In this document: in pieces, positions 7,957-16,576 of the stretch
Layout: every line of letters starts with the position of its first letter
How positions within the stretch are numbered: the first letter of the stretch is position 1
NCBI RefSeq assembly: GCF_030766935.1
Contig: NZ_JASERL010000005.1
Location: forward strand, 591,863-655,862
Length of the DNA: 64,000 nt
From: Streptomyces sp. KL109B
GTDB lineage: Bacteria > Actinomycetota > Actinomycetes > Streptomycetales > Streptomycetaceae
Direction of reading: 5' to 3'
The notes under the pieces: model-generated
What the model saw: only the letters and a program-made list of their open reading frames with translations
Databases searched by the model: none
What the model was told of the DNA's origin: nothing
Translations under genes and position numbers: made by a program

Positions 7957-9132
7957 TCACCCCACCGACGTCACGGTGCCCGCACCAACCGTCCGCCCAC
8001 CCTCACGGATCGCGAACCCGAGCCCCGCCTCCAACGGCACATCCCGCCCCAGCTCGACCGCCATCGTGACCGTGTCCCCGGGCAGCGCAAACCCCACCTC
8101 CCCAAGGTCGACGTCCCCGACCACATCGGCCGTACGCAGGTAGAACTGCGGCCGGTACCCGGTGGAGACAGGCGTCGCACGCCCACCCTCCGCCGCCGAC
8201 AACACGTACACCCGCGCGGTGAAGCGCCTCGCGGGCCGCACACTCCCCGGCTCGGCGACGACGAACCCCCGCCGCACCGCGTCCCGCGCGACCCCGCGCA
8301 GCAGCAACGCCACGTTGTCCCCCGCCTGCGCCTCCGCCATCGGCTTCCCGAAGGTCTCGACGCCGGTGACGACGGTCTCGGCCTCCTCACCCGTGCCGTA
8401 GACCCGCACCTTGTCCCCGACCCGTACGCGCCCGCGCTCGACGGCCCCCGTCACCACGGTCCCGCGCCCACTGATCGTCATGACGTTCTCGACCGACAGC
8501 AGGAACGGCGCGTCCACATACCGCTCCGGCATCGGAACGTACGTGTCCACCGCGTCCAGCAACGCCTCGATCGCCGCCGTCCAACGCCCGTCCCCCTCAA
8601 GGGCCTTGAGCCCGGACACCCGCACCACCGGCACGGAGTCGCCCCCGTACCCGTGCGCGGACAGCAGCTCCCGCACCTCCAACTCGACGAGGTCCGTGAG
8701 TTCGTCGTCACCGGCGTCCGCCTTGTTGAGCGCTACGACGATGTGGTCCACGCCCACCTGCCGCGCGAGCAGCACGTGCTCGGCGGTCTGCGGCATGATC
8801 CCGTCGAGCGCGGAGACGACGAGGATCGCCCCGTCGAGCTGGGCGGCGCCCGTGACCATGTTCTTGACGTAGTCGGCGTGGCCCGGCATGTCCACGTGCG
8901 CGTAGTGCCGGGTGTCGGTCTCGTACTCGACGTGCGCGATGTTGATGGTGATGCCGCGCTGCGCCTCCTCCGGCGCCTTGTCGATGCGGTCGAACGGGAC
9001 GAACGTGCCCGCGCCGCGCTCGGCGAGGACCTTGGTGATCGCGGCGGTCAGGGTCGTCTTGCCGTGGTCGACGTGGCCCATCGTGCCGATGTTGAGGTGG
9101 GGCTTGGTACGCACGTATGCCGTCTTGGGCAT
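7957..9132 (-). CDS. tuf: Divergent elongation factor Tu (tuf3-like)
   Basis: This 391-residue GTPase would carry aminoacyl-tRNA to the ribosome. G1 is GHVDHGKT (19-26), G3 is DMPGHADY (81-88) with the catalytic His85, and G4 is NKAD (136-139). Domains II and III follow at normal length. Compared with housekeeping EF-Tu several near-invariant positions differ: DCPG is DMPG, NKCD is NKAD, SALKALEG is SGLKALEG, and the C-terminal RFAIREGG is GFAIREGG. S. coelicolor and S. ramocissimus carry such an extra gene, tuf3, reported as non-essential and under positive stringent control. The gene stands alone, outside the str operon, which supports that identity. A long structured leader lies upstream. 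Confidence 0.93.
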   Translation of the reverse strand: MPKTAYVRTKPHLNIGTMGHVDHGKTTLTAAITKVLAERGAGTFVPFDRIDKAPEEAQRGITINIAHVEYETDTRHYAHVDMPGHADYVKNMVTGAAQLDGAILVVSALDGIMPQTAEHVLLARQVGVDHIVVALNKADAGDDELTDLVELEVRELLSAHGYGGDSVPVVRVSGLKALEGDGRWTAAIEALLDAVDTYVPMPERYVDAPFLLSVENVMTISGRGTVVTGAVERGRVRVGDKVRVYGTGEEAETVVTGVETFGKPMAEAQAGDNVALLLRGVARDAVRRGFVVAEPGSVRPARRFTARVYVLSAAEGGRATPVSTGYRPQFYLRTADVVGDVDLGEVGFALPGDTVTMAVELGRDVPLEAGLGFAIREGGRTVGAGTVTSVG

Positions 9133-9535
9133 GGCGATGAGGTCCCTTCGGGAACTTCAGTGGATGAAGAAGATGAAGAGTGGTGGCCTCCGAGCCGGAT
9201 CCGGGACGGTCCGAGACGGAGGCGGGGACCCCTGAGCCGTACCGACCCTCCCCCTGCGGGGTCCGCCGGAATGTCCGGAGAGGGTCAGCTTCGCGCGCCG
9301 TCAGTCGCGGCGGCGGTCAGGAAGACGGCAGCCCGAGCAGCGTCCGCGACTGCGGACAAAGCTGCGAGAAAGGCGTGCCGGAACATGTGCCAGATCTTCG
9401 CCGACCCGGCGCCGCCCGTCGACCGAATTTCCGCGCGCCGAAGCGCACGTGACGCTCCTCGCAAGTAGGGCAAGAGCCGGGAAAGTGAGACACAACCTAC
9501 GGCGATCTTATGTATGGGTCGGTTAGTCTCCCCGG
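9133..9535. other. Divergent intergenic region with structured tuf leader
   Basis: No gene is seen in these 403 bp between tuf (reverse) and the VTT gene (forward). It contains an inverted repeat, gaccctc at 9244-9250 with gagggtc at 9280-9286, enclosing a smaller CCGGA/TCCGG stem, within what would be the tuf 5' leader. Near the right end TTAGTC sits 8-10 bp before the VTT start and could be a -10 element. Confidence 0.45.
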
Positions 9536-10321
9536 ATGTTCGAGACCGTCCCCGCCCGACCCGCCCGCGCCGCCGGGCTCGCCGCGCGCTTCGGCCAGGC
9601 CCTGCTGTCCCCGTGGTCGCGGCTTTCGATGCTGGTGGTGCTGCTGACCGCGGGCGCGACGTGCGTGCTGCTCTTCGAGCCGCAGCGGCTGATCACGCAG
9701 GGCTGGCCACCAGCGGTGAACGGAGCGGCGGCGGTCGTCCTCTTCGCGGCGGCGTACGGAGTGTGCACGGTCGCGTTCGTACCGAGACCCCTGCTCAATC
9801 TGGCGGCGGGCGCCCTCTTCGGCTCCCAGCTGGGTCTGGCCGGCGCGATCGGTGGCACGGTGCTCGGGGCCGGGCTCGCCTTCCTGCTCGGCCGGCTGCT
9901 CGGGCAGGACGCGCTGCGCCCGCTGCTGCGCGGACGCTGGCTGAAGGCGGCTGACGGGCAGCTCAGCAAGCATGCCTTCCGGTCGACCCTGGCGACCCGG
10001 CTGTTCCCCGGCTTCCCGTTCTGGGCGGTGAACTACTGCGCGTCGATCTCGAAGATGAGCATCGTCCCGTTCCTGCTCGCGACGGCGCTCGGCTCGATCC
10101 CGAACACGGCGGCGTACGTGGTGGCGGGCGCCCGCGCCTCGACGCCCACGTCGCCGCTGTTCCTGGTCGCGATGGGCTTCATCGTCGTCACGGGGTGCGC
10201 GGGCGCGGTCGTGGCGTGGTGCAAGCGTCATCAGCTGCGGCAGCGGACGGAGCCGGTCGAGACGGTCGAAGCGGGAGAGACGATCGAAGCGGGAGAGACG
10301 GTCGAGACGCGGCAGGGCTGA
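9536..10321 (+). CDS. TVP38/TMEM64 family (VTT domain) membrane protein
   Basis: The 261-residue protein shows five to six hydrophobic segments. The central part has PLLNLAAGALFG, GTVLGAGLAFLLGRLLG and RLFPGFPFWAVNYCASISKM, typical of the VTT (formerly SNARE-associated) domain shared with DedA proteins, which are linked to lipid scrambling or translocation. The role of this copy is unknown. The C-terminal 20 residues are an acidic repeat (VETVEAGETIEAGE), produced by an 18-bp DNA repeat that also lies inside the end of the convergent MFS gene. The ATG at 9536 has little leader sequence and may be translated from a short or leaderless message. Confidence 0.85.
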   Translation: MFETVPARPARAAGLAARFGQALLSPWSRLSMLVVLLTAGATCVLLFEPQRLITQGWPPAVNGAAAVVLFAAAYGVCTVAFVPRPLLNLAAGALFGSQLGLAGAIGGTVLGAGLAFLLGRLLGQDALRPLLRGRWLKAADGQLSKHAFRSTLATRLFPGFPFWAVNYCASISKMSIVPFLLATALGSIPNTAAYVVAGARASTPTSPLFLVAMGFIVVTGCAGAVVAWCKRHQLRQRTEPVETVEAGETIEAGETVETRQG

Positions 10322-11486
10322 CCGGCTCGGGCTCGCCCTTGAGTCCCCGGCCGAGGCACAGCGTCACCGCGACGGACGCCGCGGCGAGCACCGTCATCGC
10401 GGTCGCGGGCGAGGTCAGCTGAGCCAGCGCGCCCGCCACCAGAGCCCCCACGCCCTGCATGGTCAGCATCCCCGCGGTGTGCAGGCCGAGCGCGTGCCCG
10501 CTCAGGCTCTCCGGGGTCAGCGCCATCAGCCGCTCCTGCAGCAGCAGACTCGCCGAGAAGCCGATCGAGGCGAGGGCCACCGCCGCCACGGCGAACGGCA
10601 TCGCGGGGCGCACGGCGAACACCAGGTACGGTGCGGCCAGCAGCAGCCGCAGCGGCGCGGCGAGCCGGGCCCGCCACCGGGGCGGCAGGAAGCGTCCGGT
10701 GAGGACGTCCCCGGCGAGCATGCCGAGTGCCGCGCTCGCGAGTAGTACGCCCGCGTGCCCGGTGTCGTACGGGACGAAGAGCGCCTCGCAGCCGACGATC
10801 AGCCCGTTGGGCACCCACAGCGCGAGGTACACGTAGCGGCGCGGCACCGAGGACCACAGGGCGGCGTTGCCGCGCATCGTCTCGCGCGGGGACGGGCGTC
10901 CGGCGGCGCGCGCCGGGTGCCGGGAGAGGCCGAAGCGCGCGACCGCGGCGGCGAGCATGTAGAGCCCGGCCCCGACGAGGAGGGTGCCGCGCGCCGACAG
11001 CACGGCGACGAGCAGCCCGCCCGCCGCGTACCCGAGGATCTGGCAGACGCCCGCGCTCATGTTGAGGACGGAGCGGCCGAGGAGATAGCCGTCGCGGGCG
11101 AGGATGTCGGTGAGCATGCCGTACCGGACGCCGCCGCCGAGCGCGGCGGGCACACCCTGGACGAGGACGATCCCGAGGGCCGCCGCCGTCGGCAGGCCGG
11201 GCGTCGCCTGCACGGCGGTGGCGAGCCCGAGGAAGAGCGCGAGCGCGACAAGGGCGGCGCGCGGCGGCACCCGGTCCGCGGCCGACAGCAGCGTGAGCGC
11301 GCCGACGACCTGGGCGAGCGAGGGCCCGAACATCGCGAGCGCGGACAGCAGCGGCGAGCCGGTCGAGGCGTAGACGAGCGAGCCGAGCGCGAGCCCGCTC
11401 ACCGTCTGCCCGGCGACCTGGAGCGAGACGGCGGCGAAGAGAGCGGGATATTCGGGCGTACGGAACAGGCCCCGGTAGGTGTCCAT
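10188..11486 (-). CDS. MFS transporter
   Basis: A 432-residue permease with twelve predicted membrane segments, starting MDTYRGLFRTPEYPALFAAV and with the loop LSAADRVPPRAALVA between segments 2 and 3. It belongs to the drug-exporter-like MFS group without a recognisable substrate. It is divergent from an ArsR-type regulator at 11616, a common pairing in which the regulator represses the exporter. The last membrane segment ends near the coding position equal to 10330, so the final 45 residues (Pro/Ser/Arg-rich repeats) are a hydrophilic tail read antisense through the end of the VTT gene. This 134-bp convergent overlap is unusual, but both reading frames are convincing. Confidence 0.83.
   Translation of the reverse strand: MDTYRGLFRTPEYPALFAAVSLQVAGQTVSGLALGSLVYASTGSPLLSALAMFGPSLAQVVGALTLLSAADRVPPRAALVALALFLGLATAVQATPGLPTAAALGIVLVQGVPAALGGGVRYGMLTDILARDGYLLGRSVLNMSAGVCQILGYAAGGLLVAVLSARGTLLVGAGLYMLAAAVARFGLSRHPARAAGRPSPRETMRGNAALWSSVPRRYVYLALWVPNGLIVGCEALFVPYDTGHAGVLLASAALGMLAGDVLTGRFLPPRWRARLAAPLRLLLAAPYLVFAVRPAMPFAVAAVALASIGFSASLLLQERLMALTPESLSGHALGLHTAGMLTMQGVGALVAGALAQLTSPATAMTVLAAASVAVTLCLGRGLKGEPEPVSPAASRPSLPLRSSLPLRPSRPAPSAAAADDACTTPRPRPRTP
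10262..10314. repeat. 18-bp tandem repeat in overlapping gene ends
   Basis: The unit acggtcgaagcgggagag is present twice with a partial third copy. It encodes the acidic tail of the VTT protein on one strand and the Pro/Ser/Leu-rich tail of the MFS protein on the other. Confidence 0.75.
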
Positions 11487-11525
11487 GCCGGGAGGCTGCG
11501 GGGTGCGGCGGGACGGCCGTTAATG

Positions 11526-11598
11526 TTTCGCGGACCGGCGAAAGGTTCCTCGATACACCGATGCGCCGGTACGTCGATACACCGATACACCGATACGC
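11526..11598. promoter_or_regulatory. Operator-like dyad and CGATACAC iterons
   Basis: TTTCGC-N6-GCGAAA (11526-11543) is an inverted repeat of the type bound by small winged-helix repressors. It is followed by four copies of the 8-mer cgatacac or a close variant (11551, 11575, 11583, 11591). All lie in the 129 bp between the MFS and ArsR starts, so both genes may be controlled from here. Confidence 0.55.
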
Positions 11599-11615
11599 GG
11601 AGGGGGCGGCGGGTC

Positions 11616-12596
11616 ATGGGTGTCTGGCAGGTCGACGCCGACACGCTCGCGGGCAGCCGGTTCGTCGTGTCGCGGCTCGCCGAGGCGACCGCGAGCCTGC
11701 GCAAGCTCGCCGACCCGGTCGCCGCGCACCCCGGCGAGCGGCGCTGGCTCGACGCGCACCTGCCCGGCTACCGCGCCCGACTCGCCGCGGAGCCGGCGAC
11801 GGCGCTGCTCCTGGACACGGCGTTCGGGGCCCGGTGGATCGCCGACTTCATGACGCCCACGCCGGACGGCGCCCGCGAGGACGACCTGGCCGACGGCCTC
11901 GCGCGGATCCGCGCCACACCGCCGGAGGCCGTCCGCGCCGACCTCGCGGTCTCCTCCCCCGGCCGGCTCCCCGACGCACTCGCCCGCGCCGACGACCTCG
12001 CGGAGCGCGCGGCGACGCTGCTGGCGTGGGTGTGGCGGGAGACGGTGCTGCCGGAGTGGCCGCGCCGCCGCCGGGTCATCGAGGCCGATGTCCTGGCCCG
12101 GACAAGGGAGTTGACGCGGGGCGGCTGGGCGGCGGCCTTCGGCGGGATGCGGCCCACGATGGGCTGGCTCGGCGAGGGCCGGCTGCGCATCAACGCCCAC
12201 GACTACCCGCCCCGTGACATCTCCGGCACCCGGCTCCTCTTCGTCCCGGTCACCCCGCAGCAGGGCTGGGTGTCGTGGCGGGATCCGGCCGACCGGTACG
12301 CCGTGGTCTACCCGTGCGCGGGCGCCCTCGCGGACGCGGACCGTACGGTGCCGCCCGACGGCCTCGCGGCGCTGCTCGGCACGGCCCGCGCACAGGTCCT
12401 CGCCCTCCTCGAACACCCCCTCACCACCACGCAGTTGGTGGCCCTGACCGGCCAGGGTCTCGGCTCGGTGGGCCGTCATCTGAAGGTGCTGCACGGGGCC
12501 CGGCTCGTAGCGCGCCGCAGGGCGGGCCGCTCGGTCCTCTACTTCCGTACGCCGACGGGAGACGCCCTTCTGACGGCGCAACGGGACGGTCGGTGA
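11616..12596 (+). CDS. ArsR-family regulator with DUF5937-type sensor region
   Basis: The product has 326 residues. The last 70 residues form a winged helix-turn-helix (TTTQLVALTGQGLGSVGRHLKVLHGARLV is the recognition region) of the ArsR class. The long N-terminal part matches the DUF5937 group, which probably senses a ligand; no metal-binding cysteine cluster is present. The ATG at 11616 is preceded by GGAGGGGGCGG. It is divergent from the MFS transporter and most likely represses it and itself through the dyad between them. Function beyond this is inferred. Confidence 0.85.
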   Translation: MGVWQVDADTLAGSRFVVSRLAEATASLRKLADPVAAHPGERRWLDAHLPGYRARLAAEPATALLLDTAFGARWIADFMTPTPDGAREDDLADGLARIRATPPEAVRADLAVSSPGRLPDALARADDLAERAATLLAWVWRETVLPEWPRRRRVIEADVLARTRELTRGGWAAAFGGMRPTMGWLGEGRLRINAHDYPPRDISGTRLLFVPVTPQQGWVSWRDPADRYAVVYPCAGALADADRTVPPDGLAALLGTARAQVLALLEHPLTTTQLVALTGQGLGSVGRHLKVLHGARLVARRRAGRSVLYFRTPTGDALLTAQRDGR

Positions 12597-12656
12597 AGAC
12601 CTCGCGCACGCCCTTGTGGTGATCCCGTCACTTTCGAGCGCTACCCTGCCCCACGC

Positions 12657-12678
12657 GAACCCCTGGGGGGGAGTTCGC
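12657..12678. promoter_or_regulatory. GCGAAC/GTTCGC inverted repeat before uppP
   Basis: Short arms gcgaac and gttcgc flank a G/C-rich centre about 90 bp upstream of uppP and 60 bp after the ArsR-type gene. It could be a terminator for the regulator gene or an operator. Confidence 0.35.
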
Positions 12679-12767
12679 ACCGCCCGTCCCGTCCCGCCCT
12701 GCCCTGCCCTGCCCCGGCCCGCGTTCGCGGCCGGTTCCGTCGAGCACCTGGATCGCGTAGCCACCTC

Positions 12768-13643
12768 ATGTCCTGGTTCGAATCATTCGTCCTCGGCCTC
12801 GTCCAGGGACTCACCGAATTCCTGCCGATCTCGTCGAGCGCCCATCTGCGCCTCACGGCCGCGTTCGCGGGCTGGCACGACCCGGGTGCGGCCTTCACCG
12901 CGATCACCCAGCTCGGCACCGAGACAGCAGTCGTCATCTACTTCCGCAAGGACATCGCCCGCATCATCTCCGCGTGGTTCAAGTCCCTTACGGACAGGAC
13001 GATGCGCGGCGACCACGACGCGCAGATGGGCTGGCTGGTGATCGTCGGCTCGATCCCCATCGGAGTGCTCGGTGTGACGTTCAAGGACCAGATCGAGGGC
13101 CCGTTCCGCGATCTGCGGCTCACGGCGACGACGCTGATCGTGATGGGCGTGGTCCTCGGCGTCGCCGACCGGCTCGCGGCCCGCGACGAGGCGGGCGGCC
13201 GGCACCGCGCGGCCCGCTCCCGCAAGGAACTCAAGGACCTCACCGTCAAGGACGGCCTGATCTACGGCCTGTGCCAGGCGCTCGCCCTCGTCCCCGGCGT
13301 CTCCCGCTCCGGCGCGACGATCTCCGGCGGCCTCTTCCTCGGCTACACCCGCGAGTCGGCGGCCCGTTACTCCTTCCTCCTGGCGATCCCGGCGGTCCTC
13401 GCCTCCGGCGTCTTCGAGCTGAAGGACGCGAGCGAGGGCGGCCATGTCTCCTGGGGCCCGACCGTCTTCGCCACGCTGATCGCCTTCGGCGTCGGCTACG
13501 CGGTGATCGCCTGGCTGATGAAGTTCATCTCGACGCGCAGCTTCATGCCGTTCGTCTACTACCGGATCGCCCTCGGCATCGCCCTGTTCGTCCTCGTCAG
13601 TGTGGGCGTCCTCAGCCCGCACGCGGCGGAGTCGGCGGGCTGA
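12768..13643 (+). CDS. uppP: Undecaprenyl-diphosphatase (bacitracin resistance)
   Basis: The 291-residue integral membrane enzyme dephosphorylates undecaprenyl diphosphate so the lipid carrier can be reused for peptidoglycan and other wall polymers. The two family motifs are clear: LVQGLTEFLPISSSAHL (11-27) and PGVSRSGATISGG (176-188), with the acid, serines and arginine needed for catalysis. The length is normal. The ATG at 12768 gives the standard start MSWFESFVLG. Raised dosage of this enzyme gives bacitracin resistance in other bacteria. It has no operon partner; the next gene starts 53 bp later. Confidence 0.96.
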   Translation: MSWFESFVLGLVQGLTEFLPISSSAHLRLTAAFAGWHDPGAAFTAITQLGTETAVVIYFRKDIARIISAWFKSLTDRTMRGDHDAQMGWLVIVGSIPIGVLGVTFKDQIEGPFRDLRLTATTLIVMGVVLGVADRLAARDEAGGRHRAARSRKELKDLTVKDGLIYGLCQALALVPGVSRSGATISGGLFLGYTRESAARYSFLLAIPAVLASGVFELKDASEGGHVSWGPTVFATLIAFGVGYAVIAWLMKFISTRSFMPFVYYRIALGIALFVLVSVGVLSPHAAESAG

Positions 13644-13696
13644 GAGACTTCCGGGAGTCGAGTCGGCGCAAGCGGAAGAGACGGGGTGGGCGTGGC

Positions 13697-14632
13697 ATGA
13701 AGGCGGTGCGGTTCCACGAGTACGGCGGGATCGACGTGCTGCGGGTCGAGGACGTGGCGCGGCCCGTCCCGAAGGCCGATCAGGTGCTGGTCGAGGTGCG
13801 GGCCGCCGGGATCCAGCCCGGTGAGGTGAGCATCAGGACGGGGTTTCTGCACGAGCGGTGGCCGGCCACGTTTCCGTCCGGGCAGGGCAGTGACCTGGCC
13901 GGGGTTGTGGTCGAAGTCGGGGCGCGGGTGCGGGACTTCAAGGTCGGGGACGAGGTCGTCGGGTTCACGCACCGGCGGGCCAGCCACGCGGAGTACGTGG
14001 TCGTCGACGACGTGAATGTGGTGCACCGGCCGGAGGGGCTGCCGTGGGATGTGGCGGGGGCCCTGTACGTCGCCGGGGTCACCGCGTACGCGTGCGTGTG
14101 GGCCGTGGACCTGGGGGCCGGTGACACCGTCGTGGTGTCCGGTGCGGCGGGCGGCGTCGGGGCGTTCGCCGTGCAGCTCGCGCGGCGGCACGGCGCCACG
14201 GTGATCGGCCTGGCCAGCGAGGCCAACCACGGCTGGCTGAAGGAGAAGGGCGTGATCCCCGTCGCGTACGGGGACGGGGTGCGGGAGCGGGTCCTGGAGG
14301 CGGCCGGCGGCAGCGGCGGCAGCGTTGACGCGTTCATCGATACGTACGGCAGCGGATACGTAGAACTCGCCGTGGAGTTGGGCGTGCGGCCCGGGCGTAT
14401 CAACACGATCCGCGACTGGGAGGTCGCGGCACGGGTCGGCGCCCGGACCTATGGGGAGGGCGCGGCGGCCAGCGCCGTCGTGCTCGGTGAACTGGCCCGC
14501 CTCGCCGCGCGCGGAGAGCTGGAGGTGCCGATCGCGCGCGGCTATCCACTGGAGCAAGTGCGCGATGCCTTCCGCGAGTTGGAGAAGCGGCACACCCACG
14601 GGAAGATCGTGCTCAGGCCGCGCCCCGCATGA
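13697..14632 (+). CDS. NADP-dependent quinone oxidoreductase (zinc-less MDR family)
   Basis: A 311-residue medium-chain dehydrogenase/reductase. It begins MKAVRFHEYGG, keeps the GroES-like N-terminal domain (PSGQGSDLAGVV) and the nucleotide-binding motif VSGAAGGVGAFAVQLARR (about 147-164). The zinc-ligand cysteines and histidine are absent, which places it with quinone oxidoreductase/zeta-crystallin-like enzymes using NADPH. The substrate is unknown. The ATG at 13697 follows GGGGTGGGCG. It stops 3 bp before the end of the convergent secreted-protein gene. Confidence 0.88.
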   Translation: MKAVRFHEYGGIDVLRVEDVARPVPKADQVLVEVRAAGIQPGEVSIRTGFLHERWPATFPSGQGSDLAGVVVEVGARVRDFKVGDEVVGFTHRRASHAEYVVVDDVNVVHRPEGLPWDVAGALYVAGVTAYACVWAVDLGAGDTVVVSGAAGGVGAFAVQLARRHGATVIGLASEANHGWLKEKGVIPVAYGDGVRERVLEAAGGSGGSVDAFIDTYGSGYVELAVELGVRPGRINTIRDWEVAARVGARTYGEGAAASAVVLGELARLAARGELEVPIARGYPLEQVRDAFRELEKRHTHGKIVLRPRPA

Positions 14633-14635
14633 CGC

Positions 14636-15649
14636 CTACGTGAACACGTGCGACCAGTAGCGCGCCTTGTAGAAGCGCGCCCCGGTGCGGACCGAGTCCG
14701 CGCGGCCGGAGAAGCCGACCGTGTCGTTCCACCACACGTCCGCGCTGGGGGCGTCGACCCAGAAGTATGTGCCGTCGGGGAGGCGGCCGAACGACTTGGT
14801 GAAGGACCAGTCGTAGATCTTGGTCGGGGATGCCAGGCTCCACGTGCCCGTCGCCGCGTCGTACGCGGGGGTGGCCTGCCAGATGCCGTGATCGGGGTTG
14901 ACGCTGCCGCCCACCGTGTAGAAGACGTTGGCGGAGGCGTAGTCGGGCTGGATGTCGTGCGCGGTGCCGCCGAAGGTCACGGAGGCCACCTTCGTCAGGC
15001 CGGTGATGATGTCGCTGGCGTTGGTGACGAGCCGATAGGCGCGCAGTTCGTTCAGGCCGGTGGCGAGGAGCAGTTCGTGTTCCTTGTCCCACAGCACGCC
15101 GTGCGCGTCCGGGAATCCGACGCTGATGCTGCTGCCGTACGCGGTCGGGGGCGTGCCTCCGTGAGTGCTGGGCACGAACACATTGATGCCGCCGCCGGAC
15201 TGGTAGGAGCTGCTGAAGACCCGGGCCCGTGAGCAGGCCGTGACGATCGCTCCGTGGTTCTCTATGCGTTCGACCGAGTGCGGGTTGCCCGGCACCACGG
15301 CGGTCCAGACGACCGCCTTGTCGCTCTCCCTGATCATGGCGGCCCGGCCGCCCCTGCTCGCGGTACCCGAGGCCGTGCACAGCGACACGTAACCCCACTT
15401 GGCGGTGGAGCGCCGCTTCACGTCGGAGAGGCCGATCCAGCTCGCGTCGCCGTCCGGGGCGGACCAGTACCAGTCCGGTGTGCCGTTCCAGTCGGTGCTG
15501 CCGTTACTGAACCGCTGTATCTGGTTGGCGGACTGTTCGACGGTCACGATCGGGTAGTCCGCGGCGAACGCCGACCCTTCCATCCCCACACCTCCCGCTG
15601 TGGTGAGCCCCGCGAGAACCGCTCCACGCAGCAGTTGTCGTCTTCGCAA
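14636..15649 (-). CDS. Secreted protein of unknown function, beta-propeller-like
   Basis: The 337-residue product opens with RRRQLLRGAVLAGL and ends its signal at SAFA-ADYP, so it is exported, possibly by Tat. The mature part contains repeated Trp/Asp/Gly-rich strands (about six to seven blocks such as SADVWWNDTVGF and HGVLWDKEHELLLATG), which look like propeller blades; I believe it matches the DUF6528 group. No catalytic motif is seen. I prefer a TTG start at 15649 because GGAGGTAAGGGAG precedes it at good spacing; an ATG at 15664 is the alternative. Upstream there are no linked genes on this strand. Confidence 0.72.
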   Translation of the reverse strand: MRRRQLLRGAVLAGLTTAGGVGMEGSAFAADYPIVTVEQSANQIQRFSNGSTDWNGTPDWYWSAPDGDASWIGLSDVKRRSTAKWGYVSLCTASGTASRGGRAAMIRESDKAVVWTAVVPGNPHSVERIENHGAIVTACSRARVFSSSYQSGGGINVFVPSTHGGTPPTAYGSSISVGFPDAHGVLWDKEHELLLATGLNELRAYRLVTNASDIITGLTKVASVTFGGTAHDIQPDYASANVFYTVGGSVNPDHGIWQATPAYDAATGTWSLASPTKIYDWSFTKSFGRLPDGTYFWVDAPSADVWWNDTVGFSGRADSVRTGARFYKARYWSHVFT

Positions 15650-15767
15650 CTCCCTTACCTCCATTGCCTGGAGACGCCGTGGGGGGCGGCGACGTCACCG
15701 TGGCACAGAGGCAACCGGAGTAACAGGGGGCATCACCCTGGACACTCACCGGGCATCCCCCATGGTG

Positions 15768-16475
15768 TCACCAGGGCAGCGGGCCCTCGGCCGATGTGTA
15801 CGTACCGGTCGGCCCGTCGGGACCGACCAGCGCCATGCGGACGACGATCTCCGCGCCCTGCTCGACGGTCTGCACGCCCGTGTTGCCGTTGAGGTCGGTC
15901 TTGGTGAAGCCGGGCTCGACGGCGTTGATCCGGATCTCCGGGAACGCCTTCGCGTACTGCACGGTCACCATGTTCACGGCCGTCTTGGAGGCCGGGTAGG
16001 CGATGCCGGGGTAGGCGGCCGCCGGGTTGTCCGGGTCGCAGGCGCCGGTCAGCGAGGCCAGGCCGCTGCTGAGGTTGACGACGACGGGGGCGGCGGAGCG
16101 GCGCAGCAGCGGCAGGAAGGCGTGGGTGACGCGGACGGTGCCGAAGACGTTCGTCTCGAACAGCGGGCGCAGCGTGTCCACGGTCTCGTCGGCGGGGAGC
16201 ACGATGCCGTTGCCCTCGGTGCGGCCCTCGATGCCGGCGTTGTTGATCAGTACGTCGAGGCCGCCGTCGGCCTCGATCTGCTTCGCGGCGGCCGCCACGG
16301 AAGCGTCGTCGGTGATGTCGATGACGACGTGGCGGGCGCCGAGCTCCTCGGCGGCGCGGCGGCCGCGCTCAGGGTCGCGGGCCCCTACGTACACGGTGTG
16401 ACCTGCGGCGACGAGTCGGCGGGCGGTTTCGCGGCCGAGGCCCTTGTTGGCTCCGGTGATCAGTGTGGTGGTCAT
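15768..16475 (-). CDS. Short-chain dehydrogenase/reductase
   Basis: A 235-residue NAD(P)-dependent oxidoreductase with TGANKGLG (7-14), the NNAG strand (about 80) and the catalytic Ser/Tyr/Lys set ending in YPASK. The substrate is unknown. The ATG at 16475 follows a short leader. It is divergent from an XRE regulator at 16577 with a large dyad between the starts, the classic arrangement of an SDR controlled by its neighbour. Confidence 0.9.
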   Translation of the reverse strand: MTTTLITGANKGLGRETARRLVAAGHTVYVGARDPERGRRAAEELGARHVVIDITDDASVAAAAKQIEADGGLDVLINNAGIEGRTEGNGIVLPADETVDTLRPLFETNVFGTVRVTHAFLPLLRRSAAPVVVNLSSGLASLTGACDPDNPAAAYPGIAYPASKTAVNMVTVQYAKAFPEIRINAVEPGFTKTDLNGNTGVQTVEQGAEIVVRMALVGPDGPTGTYTSAEGPLPW

Positions 16476-16513
16476 GTGTCCAGGCTGCGCCAGGCGCGGG
16501 CCCGCGACCAGCC

Positions 16514-16560
16514 GTCCCGTCTTCCTGGGACTGCCGATACCAGGAAGATCCGTACGGGAC
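16514..16560. promoter_or_regulatory. Nested palindromic operator between SDR and XRE genes
   Basis: Inner arms TCTTCCTGG (16520-16528) and CCAGGAAGA (16540-16548) are perfect inverted repeats. An outer pair, gtcccgt (16514-16520) and acgggac (16554-16560), encloses them. The site sits midway in the 101-bp gap between divergent genes and is the best candidate for binding by the XRE regulator. Confidence 0.65.
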
Positions 16561-16576
16561 GGGGCACAGTAGTGGC

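Noticed and set aside
9133..9535. Open frames in the region between tuf and the VTT gene
   Set aside because: Codon bias does not fit Streptomyces genes, no ribosome site is present and no family is recognised.
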